A DNA stretch of 64,000 nucleotides from VXMF01 sp965206775 (GCA_965206775.1 CBDBKU010000002.1:744001-808000), one strand, 5' to 3'. Shown: positions 27,331-36,220, numbered from the stretch's first letter. Translations and numbers: made by a program. Notes: generated by a model from the letters alone, not told the origin.

Positions 27331-27340
27331 GGACGTCTGA
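27164..27340 (+). CDS. 58-aa basic/helical protein of the serine-recombinase element
   Basis: A small gene with ATG at 27164 and a Shine-Dalgarno AAAGGAA at 27151-27157. The product begins MNQRKSGRRQQDLFDP and has a Leu/Ala-rich helix (PELRQAVLPALAALIAAAL) and a Pro-rich tail. Its stop overlaps the recombinase start by 14 bp, arguing for coupled translation. I do not recognise a domain. Small proteins at this place accompany related recombinases. Confidence 0.55.
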   Translation: MNQRKSGRRQQDLFDPHAPVQLNPELRQAVLPALAALIAAALRRPAAPPPQGGPHEDV

Positions 27341-27740
27341 CAGGGAACGGATCACTCCGGAGCAGCTCCGGCGCAAGGCTTGCGTCTACGTGCGCCAGTC
27401 GTCCGATCACCAGGTGCGCAACCATGTCGAGCGCCAGAAGCTGCAGTACGGCCTGGCCGAGTATGCGCGGGAGCTGGGATTCAACGTGGTGGAAACGATC
27501 GACGACGACCAGGGCCTCACCGGCAGCGGCGTGGCGCGGCCGGGGTTCGAGCGCCTGGTCGGGGCGGTGTGCCGGGGCGAGGTCGGGCTGGTGCTCTCGA
27601 TCGAAGCCTCGCGGCTGGCCCGCAACGGGCGCGACTGGCACACGCTGCTGGACTTCTGTGCGATCGTGGGCTGTCTGGTCGGGGACCGCCAGCGGCTGTA
27701 CGATCCGGGACTGGCGGATGATCGGCTCTGGTTGGGCATG
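27327..27740 (+). pseudogene. Large serine recombinase, segment 1 (catalytic N-terminus)
   Basis: Residues 1-138 of a large serine recombinase. The nucleophile is Ser25 in CVYVRQSSDHQV. The resolvase core continues with DDDQGLTGSGVARPGFERL and LSIEASRLARNGRDWHTLL. The frame breaks after LADDRLWLGM, where the first RIT element is inserted; beyond that it reads into the RIT repeat and stops. The gene resumes at 31217 (MKGNFAEAEL), an exact continuation. As it stands it cannot make a functional recombinase. Confidence 0.9.
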
Positions 27741-27760
27741 TTATGTAGGGTCCGACATAA
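27741..27760. repeat. 20-bp palindrome at left end of RIT 1
   Basis: TTATGTAGGGTCCGACATAA has 6-bp arms TTATGT/ACATAA around an 8-bp centre. It lies between the target GGCATG and the inverted repeat, on the ritA side only. The same arm recurs at the start of the inverted repeat (27767) and at 27784, as expected of recombinase half-sites. Confidence 0.7.
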
Positions 27761-27852
27761 GATGCCTTATGTAGGGCACGTTGTTATGTCTGGCAGCATG
27801 CGGAAACTGCTGGCAACAAGCCTTCTTTCCCGAAACTGCATGACATAATATT
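27761..27852. repeat. Left inverted repeat of RIT 1
   Basis: 92-bp repeat, inverted copy at 31128-31219, with about 8 mismatches. Begins GATGCCTTATGTAGGGCACG. Its first six bases are nearly the reverse complement of the right-hand GGCATG. Confidence 0.85.
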
Positions 27853-27906
27853 CTCGGTTGGGATTGTCTGACATGCTTTCATCTCCATGCCTTCAGGAGA
27901 TGAAAC

Positions 27907-29151
27907 ATGTTCGAGGATCTATACAAGGACCCTGCAACGATCGCGAAATATCAACTTGCGCCCCTGTTGGAGGATCGGGAGCGATATTTGCGCTCCGTGG
28001 TTGCCTCAGGCGTGGTCGGCGACATCGCACGCCGCGTCGCGCGCGCCCAGCTTGTTCTCATGGAGCTGCTGAACCTGCCTGATGCGGACATTCCGATCCG
28101 CTTGGCGACGGTGGAGAGGGCTGTTCAGAAGTGGTGCCGGAATGTTCCCGAGGTTTCCGCGGCGGATTTTCGACGCTATGGCTTGCGCTGGCTGCGTTTC
28201 CTCGGCTGGCTGGATGAACCTCTTCGCGACGCTCATCCGCACGCCCGGCAGGTGGAGGCTTTCGCGGCCTGGATGCGGGACGATCGGGGGCTGTCCGAAG
28301 CGACCGTCAGCAACTGCTGTTCCGAGAGCGACCGTCTCTTTGCCTGGGCAGCACGCCGGAACCTGGTGCTGGCCGACATCACGATCGGTGATGTCGACGC
28401 ATACCTTGCCGAGAGGATTGCCGCCGGAGGCCTGCGCCGCACCTCCGCACGCACCGCGGCCGGGTGTCTGCGGAGCTTTTTCCGTTTCGCCGCAACGCGG
28501 CACTGGTGCCGGCCGGGCATCGCCGGGTGCATCATGCCGCCACTGGCCTATCCCGACCGACCGGTTCCCAAGGGCTTCGATCGGGACGAAGTCGGGAAGC
28601 TGCTCGCCACGACCGAAGGTTCGACTCCGGCAGACTGTCGCGACCGTGCGGTGCTGATGATCCTTGCAACCTGCGGGCTCAGGGCTGGCGAGGTTGGCGC
28701 TCTGCGCGTCGACGACATCGACTGGGAGCGGGACTTGCTGCGCGTCTTCCGTCCCAAGACCGGCCGCACCGACACCTTCCCGCTGACCCCCTCCATCGGC
28801 AACGCGTTGCTGGACTATCTGCTCAAGGTGCGCCCGGATGCGGGACGGGAGCGGGCTTTGTTCCTGACGCTGCAGGCCCCGTTCCGACCACTGCAGAGCT
28901 GCGCGATCGGGATGATCGTCCGCAGCCGCGCGAACCGCCTCGGCATTACCGGCAAGCGCCTGGGGGCCCATGCACTGCGTCATGCGGCCGCCCAGCGGCT
29001 GGTCGACGAGGGCTGCAGCCTGAAGACCGTTGGCGATTTCCTCGGCCATGCCAGCCCGAGCGCGACAGCCGCCTACGCAACCATCGATCTCGCCTCGCTT
29101 CGCCCGGTCGCTGACATCGGCCTGAAGGAGCTGCTCCATGACACTGCGTGA
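27907..29151 (+). CDS. ritA: RIT 1 tyrosine recombinase A
   Basis: This 414-aa tyrosine recombinase has an N-terminal SAM-like DNA-binding region (about residues 90-190) and a catalytic domain with Arg in CGLRAGEVGAL, Lys in PKTGRTDTF, HxxR in HALRHAAAQR, His in FLGHASPSA and the nucleophile Tyr in AYATIDL. All catalytic residues are present. ATG at 27907 lies 55 bp inside the inverted repeat and follows CAGGAGATGAAAC. It overlaps the next gene by 14 bp. Confidence 0.9.
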   Translation: MFEDLYKDPATIAKYQLAPLLEDRERYLRSVVASGVVGDIARRVARAQLVLMELLNLPDADIPIRLATVERAVQKWCRNVPEVSAADFRRYGLRWLRFLGWLDEPLRDAHPHARQVEAFAAWMRDDRGLSEATVSNCCSESDRLFAWAARRNLVLADITIGDVDAYLAERIAAGGLRRTSARTAAGCLRSFFRFAATRHWCRPGIAGCIMPPLAYPDRPVPKGFDRDEVGKLLATTEGSTPADCRDRAVLMILATCGLRAGEVGALRVDDIDWERDLLRVFRPKTGRTDTFPLTPSIGNALLDYLLKVRPDAGRERALFLTLQAPFRPLQSCAIGMIVRSRANRLGITGKRLGAHALRHAAAQRLVDEGCSLKTVGDFLGHASPSATAAYATIDLASLRPVADIGLKELLHDTA

Positions 29152-30127
29152 ATCCGTCGACCGCTATGTTGCGTGGCAGCGCCAGCACGGCGCGAAGTTC
29201 CGCTCAAGCGCGCAAGCCCTCGACACGTTTTGCCGTCAGGTCGGAGAGGACAGGGGCTGTGACACGGTGGGCGAGCATGAAGTCCGCTGCTTCCTTGCCG
29301 GCAAGGGGACGCTCACGAGAACCCGTTCCGTGAAATATGGGACGCTGGCCGGGTTCTACAGCTTCGCACTGAGCCGGAGCCATGTGAGCCGCATTCCCAT
29401 GCCGCCGCGCGAGGCGGAGCCGCGGCCACCGGAAGTCGCGCCGTCCTTCATCTTCACCCGCGAGGAATTGCGGTGTCTTTTCAAGGCGGCAGGCGGCGGG
29501 CGCAGGCGTTGCCCCAAGCTCGATGCCGAGACCTTCCGGACCTTCCTGCTCCTCCTCTACGGTGCCGGGCTGCGCTCCGGGGAAGCGCGGCGACTGACCA
29601 TGGCGGACGTGGACCTGGACTCCGCGGTGCTCGCGGTGAACGATTCCAAATTCTACAAGAGCCGACTCGTGCCGGTGGGCGCTGACCTTGCCGGCGTGCT
29701 TCGCCGTTACGCCGCCACCCGGGCACAGCGCCCCTTCCGCGAGGGAACGGCATCCGTCTTCCTCGCCTGCCGCGACGGGTCGCCGCTGAAGAAGGCCATC
29801 GTACGGCACGCCTTTCAGGCGACGCTTCGGGCAGCCGGGATCAGCCACCGCAAGCCAGGCTGCCGGGCGCCTTGCCTGCATTCGCTGAGGCACTCCTTCG
29901 CCACCCACCGCCTGACCTTGTGGCATCGCGAGGGAGCCGACGTGCAAACGCTCCTGCCGGCGCTTTCGACCTATCTCGGCCACGGCAGCGTGGCGGCGAC
30001 GCAGGTCTATATCTCGATGACCCCGGAACTGCTCGACGAGGCCAGCCGCCGGTTCGAGCGCTACAGCGAGCGCAACCGAAGCCCGGATGCCGGGCAGCAA
30101 GAGAAAGGGAGTCCAAACCATGCCTGA
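29138..30127 (+). CDS. ritB: RIT 1 tyrosine recombinase B
   Basis: This 329-aa tyrosine recombinase has catalytic Arg in GAGLRSGEARRL, HxxR in HSLRHSFATHRL, His in YLGHGSVAATQ and Tyr in VYISMTPELLDEA. The C-terminal block ELLDEASRRFERYSERN is typical of the middle gene of RIT elements. It overlaps the first gene by 14 bp and the third by 8 bp, so the three are made together. Confidence 0.9.
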   Translation: MTLRESVDRYVAWQRQHGAKFRSSAQALDTFCRQVGEDRGCDTVGEHEVRCFLAGKGTLTRTRSVKYGTLAGFYSFALSRSHVSRIPMPPREAEPRPPEVAPSFIFTREELRCLFKAAGGGRRRCPKLDAETFRTFLLLLYGAGLRSGEARRLTMADVDLDSAVLAVNDSKFYKSRLVPVGADLAGVLRRYAATRAQRPFREGTASVFLACRDGSPLKKAIVRHAFQATLRAAGISHRKPGCRAPCLHSLRHSFATHRLTLWHREGADVQTLLPALSTYLGHGSVAATQVYISMTPELLDEASRRFERYSERNRSPDAGQQEKGSPNHA

Positions 30128-31121
30128 ACGCAGCTCTGTGCTCGGCTCGTGGATCAAGCGTTTCCTCATCGAGTATCTTCCGACCGAGCGCAATCTGGCC
30201 GTCAATACGCTGAAGAGTTATCGCGACTGCCTGACGCTGCTGCTGCCCTTTGCGGCCAGCCGCCGCGGCAAGCCAGTGGAACGCCTCAAGGTCGAAGATC
30301 TGTCCGCCGACCGCGTGACAGCCTTTCTCGGCCATTTGGAAACAGAGCGGGGCTGTTCAGTGCAGACCCGGAACCAGCGCCTTGCGGCCATCCGGTCCTT
30401 CGCCCGCTATGTCTCGGTGCGCGACGCCGCACTGGTCGAATGGGCGGGCAGCATCCGCGCCATTCCACTCAAGAAAACCGTGCGGCCCCGGATCGCCTGG
30501 CTGTCGACGGAAGATATGGAAGCCATGATCGCGGGGTCGGACAGGCGATCCGTGACCGGGCGGGTGGAGCATGCCCTCTTGCTTTTTCTCTACAACGCGG
30601 GAGCAAGAGCCAGCGAGGCGGCAGGCCTGCAGGTAGAGGATCTGCATCTCCCGGAACGCACGGGCGAAAGCGCACGGACAACGATCCATGGCAAGGGAGG
30701 AAAGATTCGCATCACGCCGCTTTGGACGAGAACCGCGAAGGCGCTCGCCGCTCTCTCCGGGGACCGCCCGCCCGGCTGCCGGAGCGTCTTTTGGAGCCGA
30801 CATCGCAAGCCCTATACCCGGCATGGCCTCATCGACCTGGTGGAGCGTGCCGCAGCCCGAGTGCCGACACTCGAAGGGCAGAAGATCACGCCGCATGTAC
30901 TGCGGCACAGCTGCGCCTGCCACTTGCTTCGCTCCGGCGTCGATATCAATACCATTCGGGCCTGGCTCGGCCACGTGTCGCTCGTCACCACCAACATGTA
31001 CGCCGAAGTCGATCTTGAAGCGAAGGAAGAGGCGATGAAATCCACCAGTCCTGGCGATGCTGGAGATGAACCGCGATGGAAGACGAAAGGTGGCCTGCTT
31101 GAGCAGCTGAAGGCAATATGA
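30120..31121 (+). CDS. ritC: RIT 1 tyrosine recombinase C
   Basis: This 333-aa tyrosine recombinase of the XerC/XerD-like type has a core-binding domain near residues 10-110 and a catalytic domain with Arg in NAGARASEAAGL, Lys in GKGGKIRITP, HxxR in HVLRHSCACHLL, His in WLGHVSLVTT and Tyr in NMYAEVDLEAK. ATG at 30120 is chosen; longer in-frame starts lie inside the second gene. It ends at the inner edge of the right inverted repeat. Confidence 0.9.
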   Translation: MPERSSVLGSWIKRFLIEYLPTERNLAVNTLKSYRDCLTLLLPFAASRRGKPVERLKVEDLSADRVTAFLGHLETERGCSVQTRNQRLAAIRSFARYVSVRDAALVEWAGSIRAIPLKKTVRPRIAWLSTEDMEAMIAGSDRRSVTGRVEHALLLFLYNAGARASEAAGLQVEDLHLPERTGESARTTIHGKGGKIRITPLWTRTAKALAALSGDRPPGCRSVFWSRHRKPYTRHGLIDLVERAAARVPTLEGQKITPHVLRHSCACHLLRSGVDINTIRAWLGHVSLVTTNMYAEVDLEAKEEAMKSTSPGDAGDEPRWKTKGGLLEQLKAI

Positions 31122-31127
31122 AGGACA

Positions 31128-31219
31128 AATATTATGTCAGGCAATTTCGGAAAAGAAGGCTTTCTAACAGCAGTTTCCGCATGCTGCCAGACATAACAAC
31201 GTGCCCTACATAAGGCATG
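31128..31219. repeat. Right inverted repeat of RIT 1
   Basis: Inverted copy of 27761-27852. It ends CGTGCCCTACATAAGGCATG; the last six bases equal the host sequence at the left junction (27735-27740), so they may be host rather than element sequence. Confidence 0.85.
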
Positions 31220-31723
31220 AAGGGGAATTTCGCCGAAGCGGAGCTGGCGGTCTTCCGCCAGCGCTCGCTGGAGAGCCGCCAGGCGCTGGCCAGGCGCGGC
31301 GAGCTGTTCGCGACGCTGCCGGCCGGCTACGAGAAGACGGATCGCTGGCACATCGAGCAGAGCCCGGACCAGCGCCAGCGGGACGCGCTGGGACTGGTGT
31401 TCGCCAAGTTCGCCGAGCTGCGCAGCGTGCGGCAGGTCTACCTGTGGTGTCGGCGGGAGCAGGTCGAGCTGCCGGTGCGGCATCATGGCGAGGGCATAGT
31501 CTGGAAGCTGCCGACCGACAGCGGCCTGTACTCGATGCTGTCGAATCCGCTCTACGCGGGGGCCTACGCGTTCGGGCGGCGGCGGCAGGAGACGGTGATC
31601 GAGAACGGCCGCAAGCGCGTGCGCAGCGGGATCCGCAAGTCCGGCCCGGAGGCATGGACGGTGCTGCTGCGGGACCGGCACGAGGGGTATATTACGTGGG
31701 CGGAGTACGAGAGGAACCAGGCG
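31217..31723 (+). pseudogene. Large serine recombinase, segment 2 (recombinase domain)
   Basis: Continues the interrupted gene from Met138: MKGNFAEAELAVFRQRSLESRQ, then the recombinase domain with YSMLSNPLYAGAYAFGRRR and ending in YITWAEYERNQA. The frame then runs into the second RIT element and stops after a few codons. The continuation LIAANNTKVRGAVRPG begins at 35145, and the codon phase is preserved across the insertion. Confidence 0.9.
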
Positions 31724-31743
31724 TTATGCTCTCCAGAGCATAA
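31724..31743. repeat. 20-bp perfect palindrome at left end of RIT 2
   Basis: TTATGCTCTCCAGAGCATAA is a complete palindrome. It lies between the host CAGGCG and the inverted repeat. The arm TTATGCTCT recurs inside both inverted repeats (31770 and, inverted, 35112-35120) and again near 31840. Confidence 0.75.
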
Positions 31744-31787
31744 CGCCTGAAATGCGCTCTAGCCCGTTATGCTCTGCGGGCAGCGTA
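31744..31787. repeat. Left inverted repeat of RIT 2
   Basis: 44 bp, starting CGCCTGAAATGCGCTCTAGC, exact reverse complement of 35101-35144. Looser similarity continues inward. Confidence 0.9.
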
Positions 31788-31842
31788 ACCTGTTGTGACA
31801 GAAGGGGCAATCCGAGGGCGGGCAGAGCATAACGGTTTGCGG

Positions 31843-32856
31843 TCACAAGGATCTGAGGAATGTCATCAGGCCCTTGTCCTTGCTCCAAGGCTTGCTCGTT
31901 CCCGCTTCTGCGGAATCGCAACTGGCGACCGCCTTCGCCTTGGTTTCGAGGTCGATTTCGGCGTAGACGGCTGTCGTGTCGATTTTGGCATGTCCAAGCC
32001 AAGCACGGATCGTGTTGAGATCCACTCCTGCCCGCAGCATATGAGTTGCTGCCGTGTGTCTCACCAGATGAGCGCCGACGCGCTTGCCGGCCAGCGAGGG
32101 TACTCGGTCGGCAGCGCGTCGTGCGCAACGCGCAACCAGTTGGCGCATACCGGAACGCGTCAGGGGACGCCCGTGACGGTTCAGGAAGACATGCTCCTCG
32201 GCGCCCCGTCCCGCGACCAGCGGGGCGAGCGCGAGCGTCGTCCGCGACCACAGCGGGCAGCGGCGTGTCTTGCCGCCCTTGCCCCTTAGCGTGGCGAGCG
32301 CCGGGCTCGGGTGCGGCGCGGACTCGGCCGCTTGCAGGTCCCTGACCCGCAGTCCCGCCGTTTCGGATGCCCGGGCGCCCGAGTTGTACAAGAACAGCAG
32401 GACTGCGAATTCGCGCTGCCCTTGCGGCGTGGCACGGTCGGGAGCCGCGAGCAGGGCGTCGATCTCGGACTTCTCCAAATAGCCCACCGGAGGCGGCGCG
32501 GCTTTCTTCAGCGGGATGGCGCGGATCTGTCCGCACCATTCGACGTGTTCGGGACTGCCGCTGGCCACGTAGCGGGCGAAGGAGCGCACGGCTGCGAGGC
32601 GCTGGTTGCGGGTCTGCGGGGAGCAACCGCGCTCCTGCTCGACGTGGGCCAGGAAGGCGCGCACGAGGCCGGGGCCCAGGTCGCGGACGGCTAGTCGGTC
32701 GACCGGCTTGCGGGCCTGGGCGCTGGCGAACGGCAGCAACAGTGCGAACGTGTCGCGGTAGCTCAGTTGCGTGTTGCGGGCCAAGTTGCGCTCGCTCCTC
32801 AGATGCTCTTCGAGGAAGCGGCGCACCCACGGGCCGAGAGTGCGGGTGTCAGTCAT
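31843..32856 (-). CDS. ritC: RIT 2 tyrosine recombinase C
   Basis: This 337-aa intact tyrosine recombinase is clearly homologous to the third gene of RIT 1: both share RNQRLAA-RSFARYV and IRAIPLKK. Catalytic Arg is in NSGARASETAGL, Lys in GKGGKTRRCP, HxxR in HLVRHTAATHML, His in WLGHAKIDTT and Tyr in VYAEIDLETK. It starts with overlap into the preceding gene's 3' end. Its partners are damaged, so whether it still acts, for instance in trans with RIT 1, is unknown. Confidence 0.88.
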   Translation of the reverse strand: MTDTRTLGPWVRRFLEEHLRSERNLARNTQLSYRDTFALLLPFASAQARKPVDRLAVRDLGPGLVRAFLAHVEQERGCSPQTRNQRLAAVRSFARYVASGSPEHVEWCGQIRAIPLKKAAPPPVGYLEKSEIDALLAAPDRATPQGQREFAVLLFLYNSGARASETAGLRVRDLQAAESAPHPSPALATLRGKGGKTRRCPLWSRTTLALAPLVAGRGAEEHVFLNRHGRPLTRSGMRQLVARCARRAADRVPSLAGKRVGAHLVRHTAATHMLRAGVDLNTIRAWLGHAKIDTTAVYAEIDLETKAKAVASCDSAEAGTSKPWSKDKGLMTFLRSL

Positions 32857-33800
32857 GGCCGCCTCCTGTTCCGCTGTCGGCGTAGCGCTCGAAGCATCGG
32901 GACGCCTCGCCCAGCAGTTCCAGTGTCATGCGAGGTAGGCTTGCGTGCCGGCGAGGCTGGCGTGGCCCAGATAGGTCGACAGCAGCGGAAGCAGGCGCTG
33001 CACGTCGGCTCCCTCGCGGTACCAGGCTGCTAGTCGGCGAGTGGCGAAGCTGTGCCGCAGGTCCTGCAGGCGGGGCTGGTACCGCGCACCCTGCGCGCGG
33101 CGCACGCCCGCCGCCTGTCGCAGGCGGGCGAAGGCGCAGTTGACCGTGCGATGGACCAAGGGCGTACCGTCGTGGTTCGCGAGGAACGGGGCATCGCCGT
33201 CCGGACGGTCGCCGCGCGCCGCGCGCCACGCCGCGTATTGCCGCAGGACCTGAGCCAGCTGCGACCCGACCGGCACGAGCCGCGTCTTGTAGCACTTTGT
33301 TTCGCGCACCGTCAGCAGGGCATCGGGCAGGTTCGCGTCGGACTGCGTGAGCCGGAACGCCTCCCCGGGCCGCAACCCGGTGCCGTACAGCATCAGCAGC
33401 AGGACGCGGAACGTCTGCGGTTCCAACTGGTTCACGCGCTGCTGGTAGGTCTGCGTGGCGGCTAGCAGGCGGCACAGCTCGTCGTGCGAATAGATGTGCG
33501 GCGATGCGGCGGGAGCCAGTTTCGGCCGCTCGGTCGGCAAAGGCGAGCGAGTCGCCAGGCCGCGAGCGAGTGCGTAGCGGTAGAAGCCGGCCAGGACGGA
33601 GTGCTTCCAAGCGCGGTAGTTGAGGCGGGTCGGCCGCCCCGTTCGAGGAAGGCGCCGGCTTGGTCGCTGGTCGCCGTGTCGCAGCCGATCTCGTCGCCGA
33701 CACTCCGCGAGTACTGGCGCAACGCGCACGCCATGCTGGTGAAGGCCGCTCCCTGCGCCTGCCGGAAGGCGATGTATTGGTCGATTGCAGCCAGGGTCAT
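32849..33800 (-). pseudogene. RIT 2 tyrosine recombinase B, frameshifted
   Basis: ATG at 33800 (MTLAAIDQYIAFRQAQG) overlaps the preceding gene as ATGA. The frame is lost near 33620-33660: AGAFLERGG continues as RPTRLNYRAWKHSVLAGFYRYA in another frame. The catalytic body follows (Arg in GTGLRPGEAFRL, HxxR in DLRHSFATRRL, His in YLGHASLAGTQ). A second shift near 32930 turns the expected AYLRMTLELL into AYLA-stop. The tail LELLGEASRCFERYADSG lies in a third frame. Confidence 0.8.
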
Positions 33801-35029
33801 GCCAGTCCCTCCAAGTCGAAATCGGCCACCGTGCTGCAGGCCGACGGTCTGACCTTGGCATCGCGGTGGAGCGAGGCTGGATGACCGAGGTTGGCGATTT
33901 CGTGCATCGAGAAGCCGCTGTCCAAGCGTTGCGCGCAGGCGTGCCGGAGCGAATGCGCCCCGCGGCACCTGCTGTCCACGCCGATGCGCCGCATGCGCCG
34001 CAATACCAGATTCGAAACCGCCGTGCGGCCGAGAGGGCGGATGGGGGCGTTTAGGGTGAGGAAGATCGCGCGGTCGGCACAGTGCGGCCGGGCTTCGCGC
34101 AGGTAGCGGATGATCGCGTCCCCGACGCCGCGAGCCAAGGGGTACCGATCAACGGACCCCGTCTTGGAGTGGCGGACACGGAGCGTCTCCGCCTCCCAGT
34201 CCATGTCGTCCAGCCGCAGGCCGCTCACTTCGCCGGCACGCAGTCCGTAGACGGTGAGCAGCAGCAGCACGGGGCGGTCCCGCACGTCGGCGGGGCGGTT
34301 GCCGTCGGTCGTCTCGAGCAAACGCCGAACCTCTTCCGGGGAGGGCCCGGACGGCAGCCGTTCATCCCGATAGATGCGCGGCGCCGCGATCGACTCGGCC
34401 AGGCCCGGACCGTACCGCGCGCTGTGCAGCGAACCGGAAGAACGCGCGCAGAGCGTGCGCGTAGCTCCGTTGAGTGACGCGGGAGAGCCCGCCCCCGTCG
34501 CCTTGCCAGGCAGGGCCGGCGATATCCGCCACCGGTCCGTAGCACGCTTCCCGCCCTGCAGCCGACGGAAGAACAGGTCCACCCGTCCGCTGTAGAGCGG
34601 ATCGTGGCCGCGGACCAGCCGAGTTCCTGGCGCATGTGGTTCGCGAATTCCGCGACTCGCCCGGCATGCGCCTCGACCGGAGGGAGCCGCGCAGCCACCG
34701 AACTGCGCCCGCGACGAATCGCCGCCGGGCCTCGCTGCCGTCTTGCTGCGCCGGCCGGGGTCGAGCGAGGCCCATTGCTCGGCGGCGTCTTCGACTTGGC
34801 GCAGGGAAGCCTTGCCGGCCTCCCCAAGCGCCACGTGACGGACGACCGCTAGCTGGGCCGTGGCAATTCGCCGGAGCGTGTCCGGACTGGCGCCCAGCTC
34901 CGCGCAGTCGGCGAGGTAGGCGAAGCGGGACTCGGCGAGTGGAGCGGCAAGATGCTGCTGAACCGTCTCGTCCCGTTTGAAGAGTTGTTCGATCAAAGTT
35001 GGATCTCCTTTCAGAAGGGAATGATCCAA
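33797..35029 (-). pseudogene. RIT 2 tyrosine recombinase A, open but scrambled by frameshifts
   Basis: A 410-codon frame stays open, but its middle is not protein-like. N-terminal residues (MDHSLLKGDPTLIEQLFKR) and the catalytic region (Arg in YGLRAGEVSGL, Lys in SKTGSVDRYP, HxxR in HSLRHACAQRL) are genuine. Between about 34400 and 34830 the expected core-binding sequence appears in pieces in the other two frames, for example RVAEFANHMRQELGWSAATI and GGGLSRVTQRSYAHALRAFF. The C-terminus after ANLGH is also shifted, and the catalytic Tyr is lost. High GC keeps stops rare, which hides the damage. Confidence 0.75.
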
Positions 35030-35100
35030 CCATGATCGGCCAGTTCAACTAAGCCGTTATGCGCTGTTCAATTGCCTGAACCCCTAGTATCCGACAGAGA

Positions 35101-35144
35101 TACGCTGCCCGCAGAGCATAACGGGCTAGAGCGCATTTCAGGCG
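35101..35144. repeat. Right inverted repeat of RIT 2
   Basis: Exact inverted copy of 31744-31787, ending GCGCATTTCAGGCG; the last six bases match the host sequence at the left junction. Confidence 0.9.
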
Positions 35145-36220
35145 TTGATCGCAGCCAACAACACGAAAGTGCGCGGTGCGGTGCGGCCGGGTCGGGCGTT
35201 GCTGGCGGGGTTGCTGCGGTGCGGGCGTTGCACGCGGCACGGCCAGAGGGCCGGCTACCACTGCCGGGGAGACAGTAGCGGCAACGGCGGGGCCTGCCAG
35301 GGTTTCGGGGCGGTGTGGGCGGACGCCGCGGTGGAAGCGGCGTTGCTGGAGGCGCTGCAGCCGCTGGGAGTGGAAGCGGCGCTGGCAGCATGGGAGGGAG
35401 CCGCGGAGGAGGGAGCCGCGGAGGAGCGGCTGGCGCGGTCGGCGCTGGCGGAGGCGAGCTACCGGGCGGAGCGGGCCCAGGCGCAGTTCGAGGCGGTCGA
35501 GCCAGCGAACCGCAACGTGTTCCACAATCTGGTGCGCAAGTGGGAGCAATGCCTGGTGGATGTGCGGGCCTGCGAGGAGCGGCTGGCGGCGCTGGAGGGG
35601 CCGCGGCAGCAGACGGCGCGGATCTGGAGCAGGCCTGGGAGCACGAGCGGGCGACGCCGGAACTGCGCAAGGCGGTCCTGCGCGCCGCGCTGGTGGAGAT
35701 CGTTGCGACGGTCGAGAAGGAGCGGGTCCGCTTGCTGCTGCACTGGAAGGGCGGCGACCACAGCGAACTGGAGGTGGCGCGTCGGCGCACGGGGCAGCAT
35801 CGCTGGACAACGGACGCGGAGACGGTCGAACTGGTCGGGGAACTGGCGCGGAGCCTGTCCGACGCGTCGATCGCGGGGTTGCTGAACCGTCTGGGGAGAC
35901 GGACCGCCAAGGGCAACAGCTGGACGCAAGGCCGGGTGCGCACGTTCCGGAACAGCCGCGGGATCGCGCCGTACCGGGAGGGAGAGCGTCGCGAGCGAGG
36001 CGAGCTGGTGCTGGCGGAAGCCGCGGAGCGGCTGGAGGCGGACCCCAGCGTGGTGCGGCGGCTGATTCGCAGCGGAGTCCTGCCGGCCCGGCAGGCCTGC
36101 AAGGGCGCGCCGTGGCTGATCGCAGAGCAGGGCTTGGAGACGGCGGCGGTGCGCGAGGCGCTGGCGGGCCGGAGCGCGTTGCCGTCAGACCCGGACCAGC
36201 AGGTCCTGGATCTCGCATGA
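35145..36220 (+). pseudogene. Large serine recombinase, segment 3 (zinc ribbon, coiled coil)
   Basis: Continues the split recombinase: LIAANNTKVRGAVRPGRALLAGLLRCGRC, a recombinase zinc-ribbon with further Cys residues, then a charged coiled-coil region. Near 35610-35630 the protein-like reading moves to another frame (ALEGPRQQTA then DLEQAWEHERATPELRKAVL), so there is also a one-base-type frameshift. The C-terminal part has a HTH-like block (EAAERLEADPSVVRRLIRSG) and ends at 36220. With the other two segments the restored protein would be about 660 aa. Confidence 0.85.

Larger units (their letters stand above)
27741..31213 (+). mobile_element. RIT element 1 (three tandem tyrosine recombinases), intact
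   Basis: The element sits inside the serine recombinase gene and carries three overlapping tyrosine recombinase genes in the same direction, the definition of a RIT (recombinase in trio) element. Its ends are near-identical inverted repeats (27761-27852 and 31128-31219; about 84 of 92 bases match). A 20-bp palindrome lies outside the left repeat only. GGCATG occurs on both sides (27735-27740 and 31214-31219), so the exact right boundary is 31213 or 31219. Removing it restores the recombinase frame. Confidence 0.88.
31724..35144 (-). mobile_element. RIT element 2, opposite orientation, decayed
   Basis: A second trio of tyrosine recombinase genes, transcribed leftward, inserted in the same serine recombinase gene. 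Its inverted repeats (31744-31787 and 35101-35144) are identical over 44 bp. A perfect 20-bp palindrome (31724-31743) lies outside the left repeat. CAGGCG occurs on both sides (31718-31723 and 35139-35144). Only the third recombinase gene looks intact; the first two are frameshifted. Removal restores the frame ...ERNQA-LIAANN... Confidence 0.85.

Noticed and set aside
27741..35144. Reading the six tyrosine recombinases as an integron or phage integrase cluster
   Set aside because: There are no attC-like cassettes and no phage genes; two overlapping trios bounded by inverted repeats fit RIT elements.
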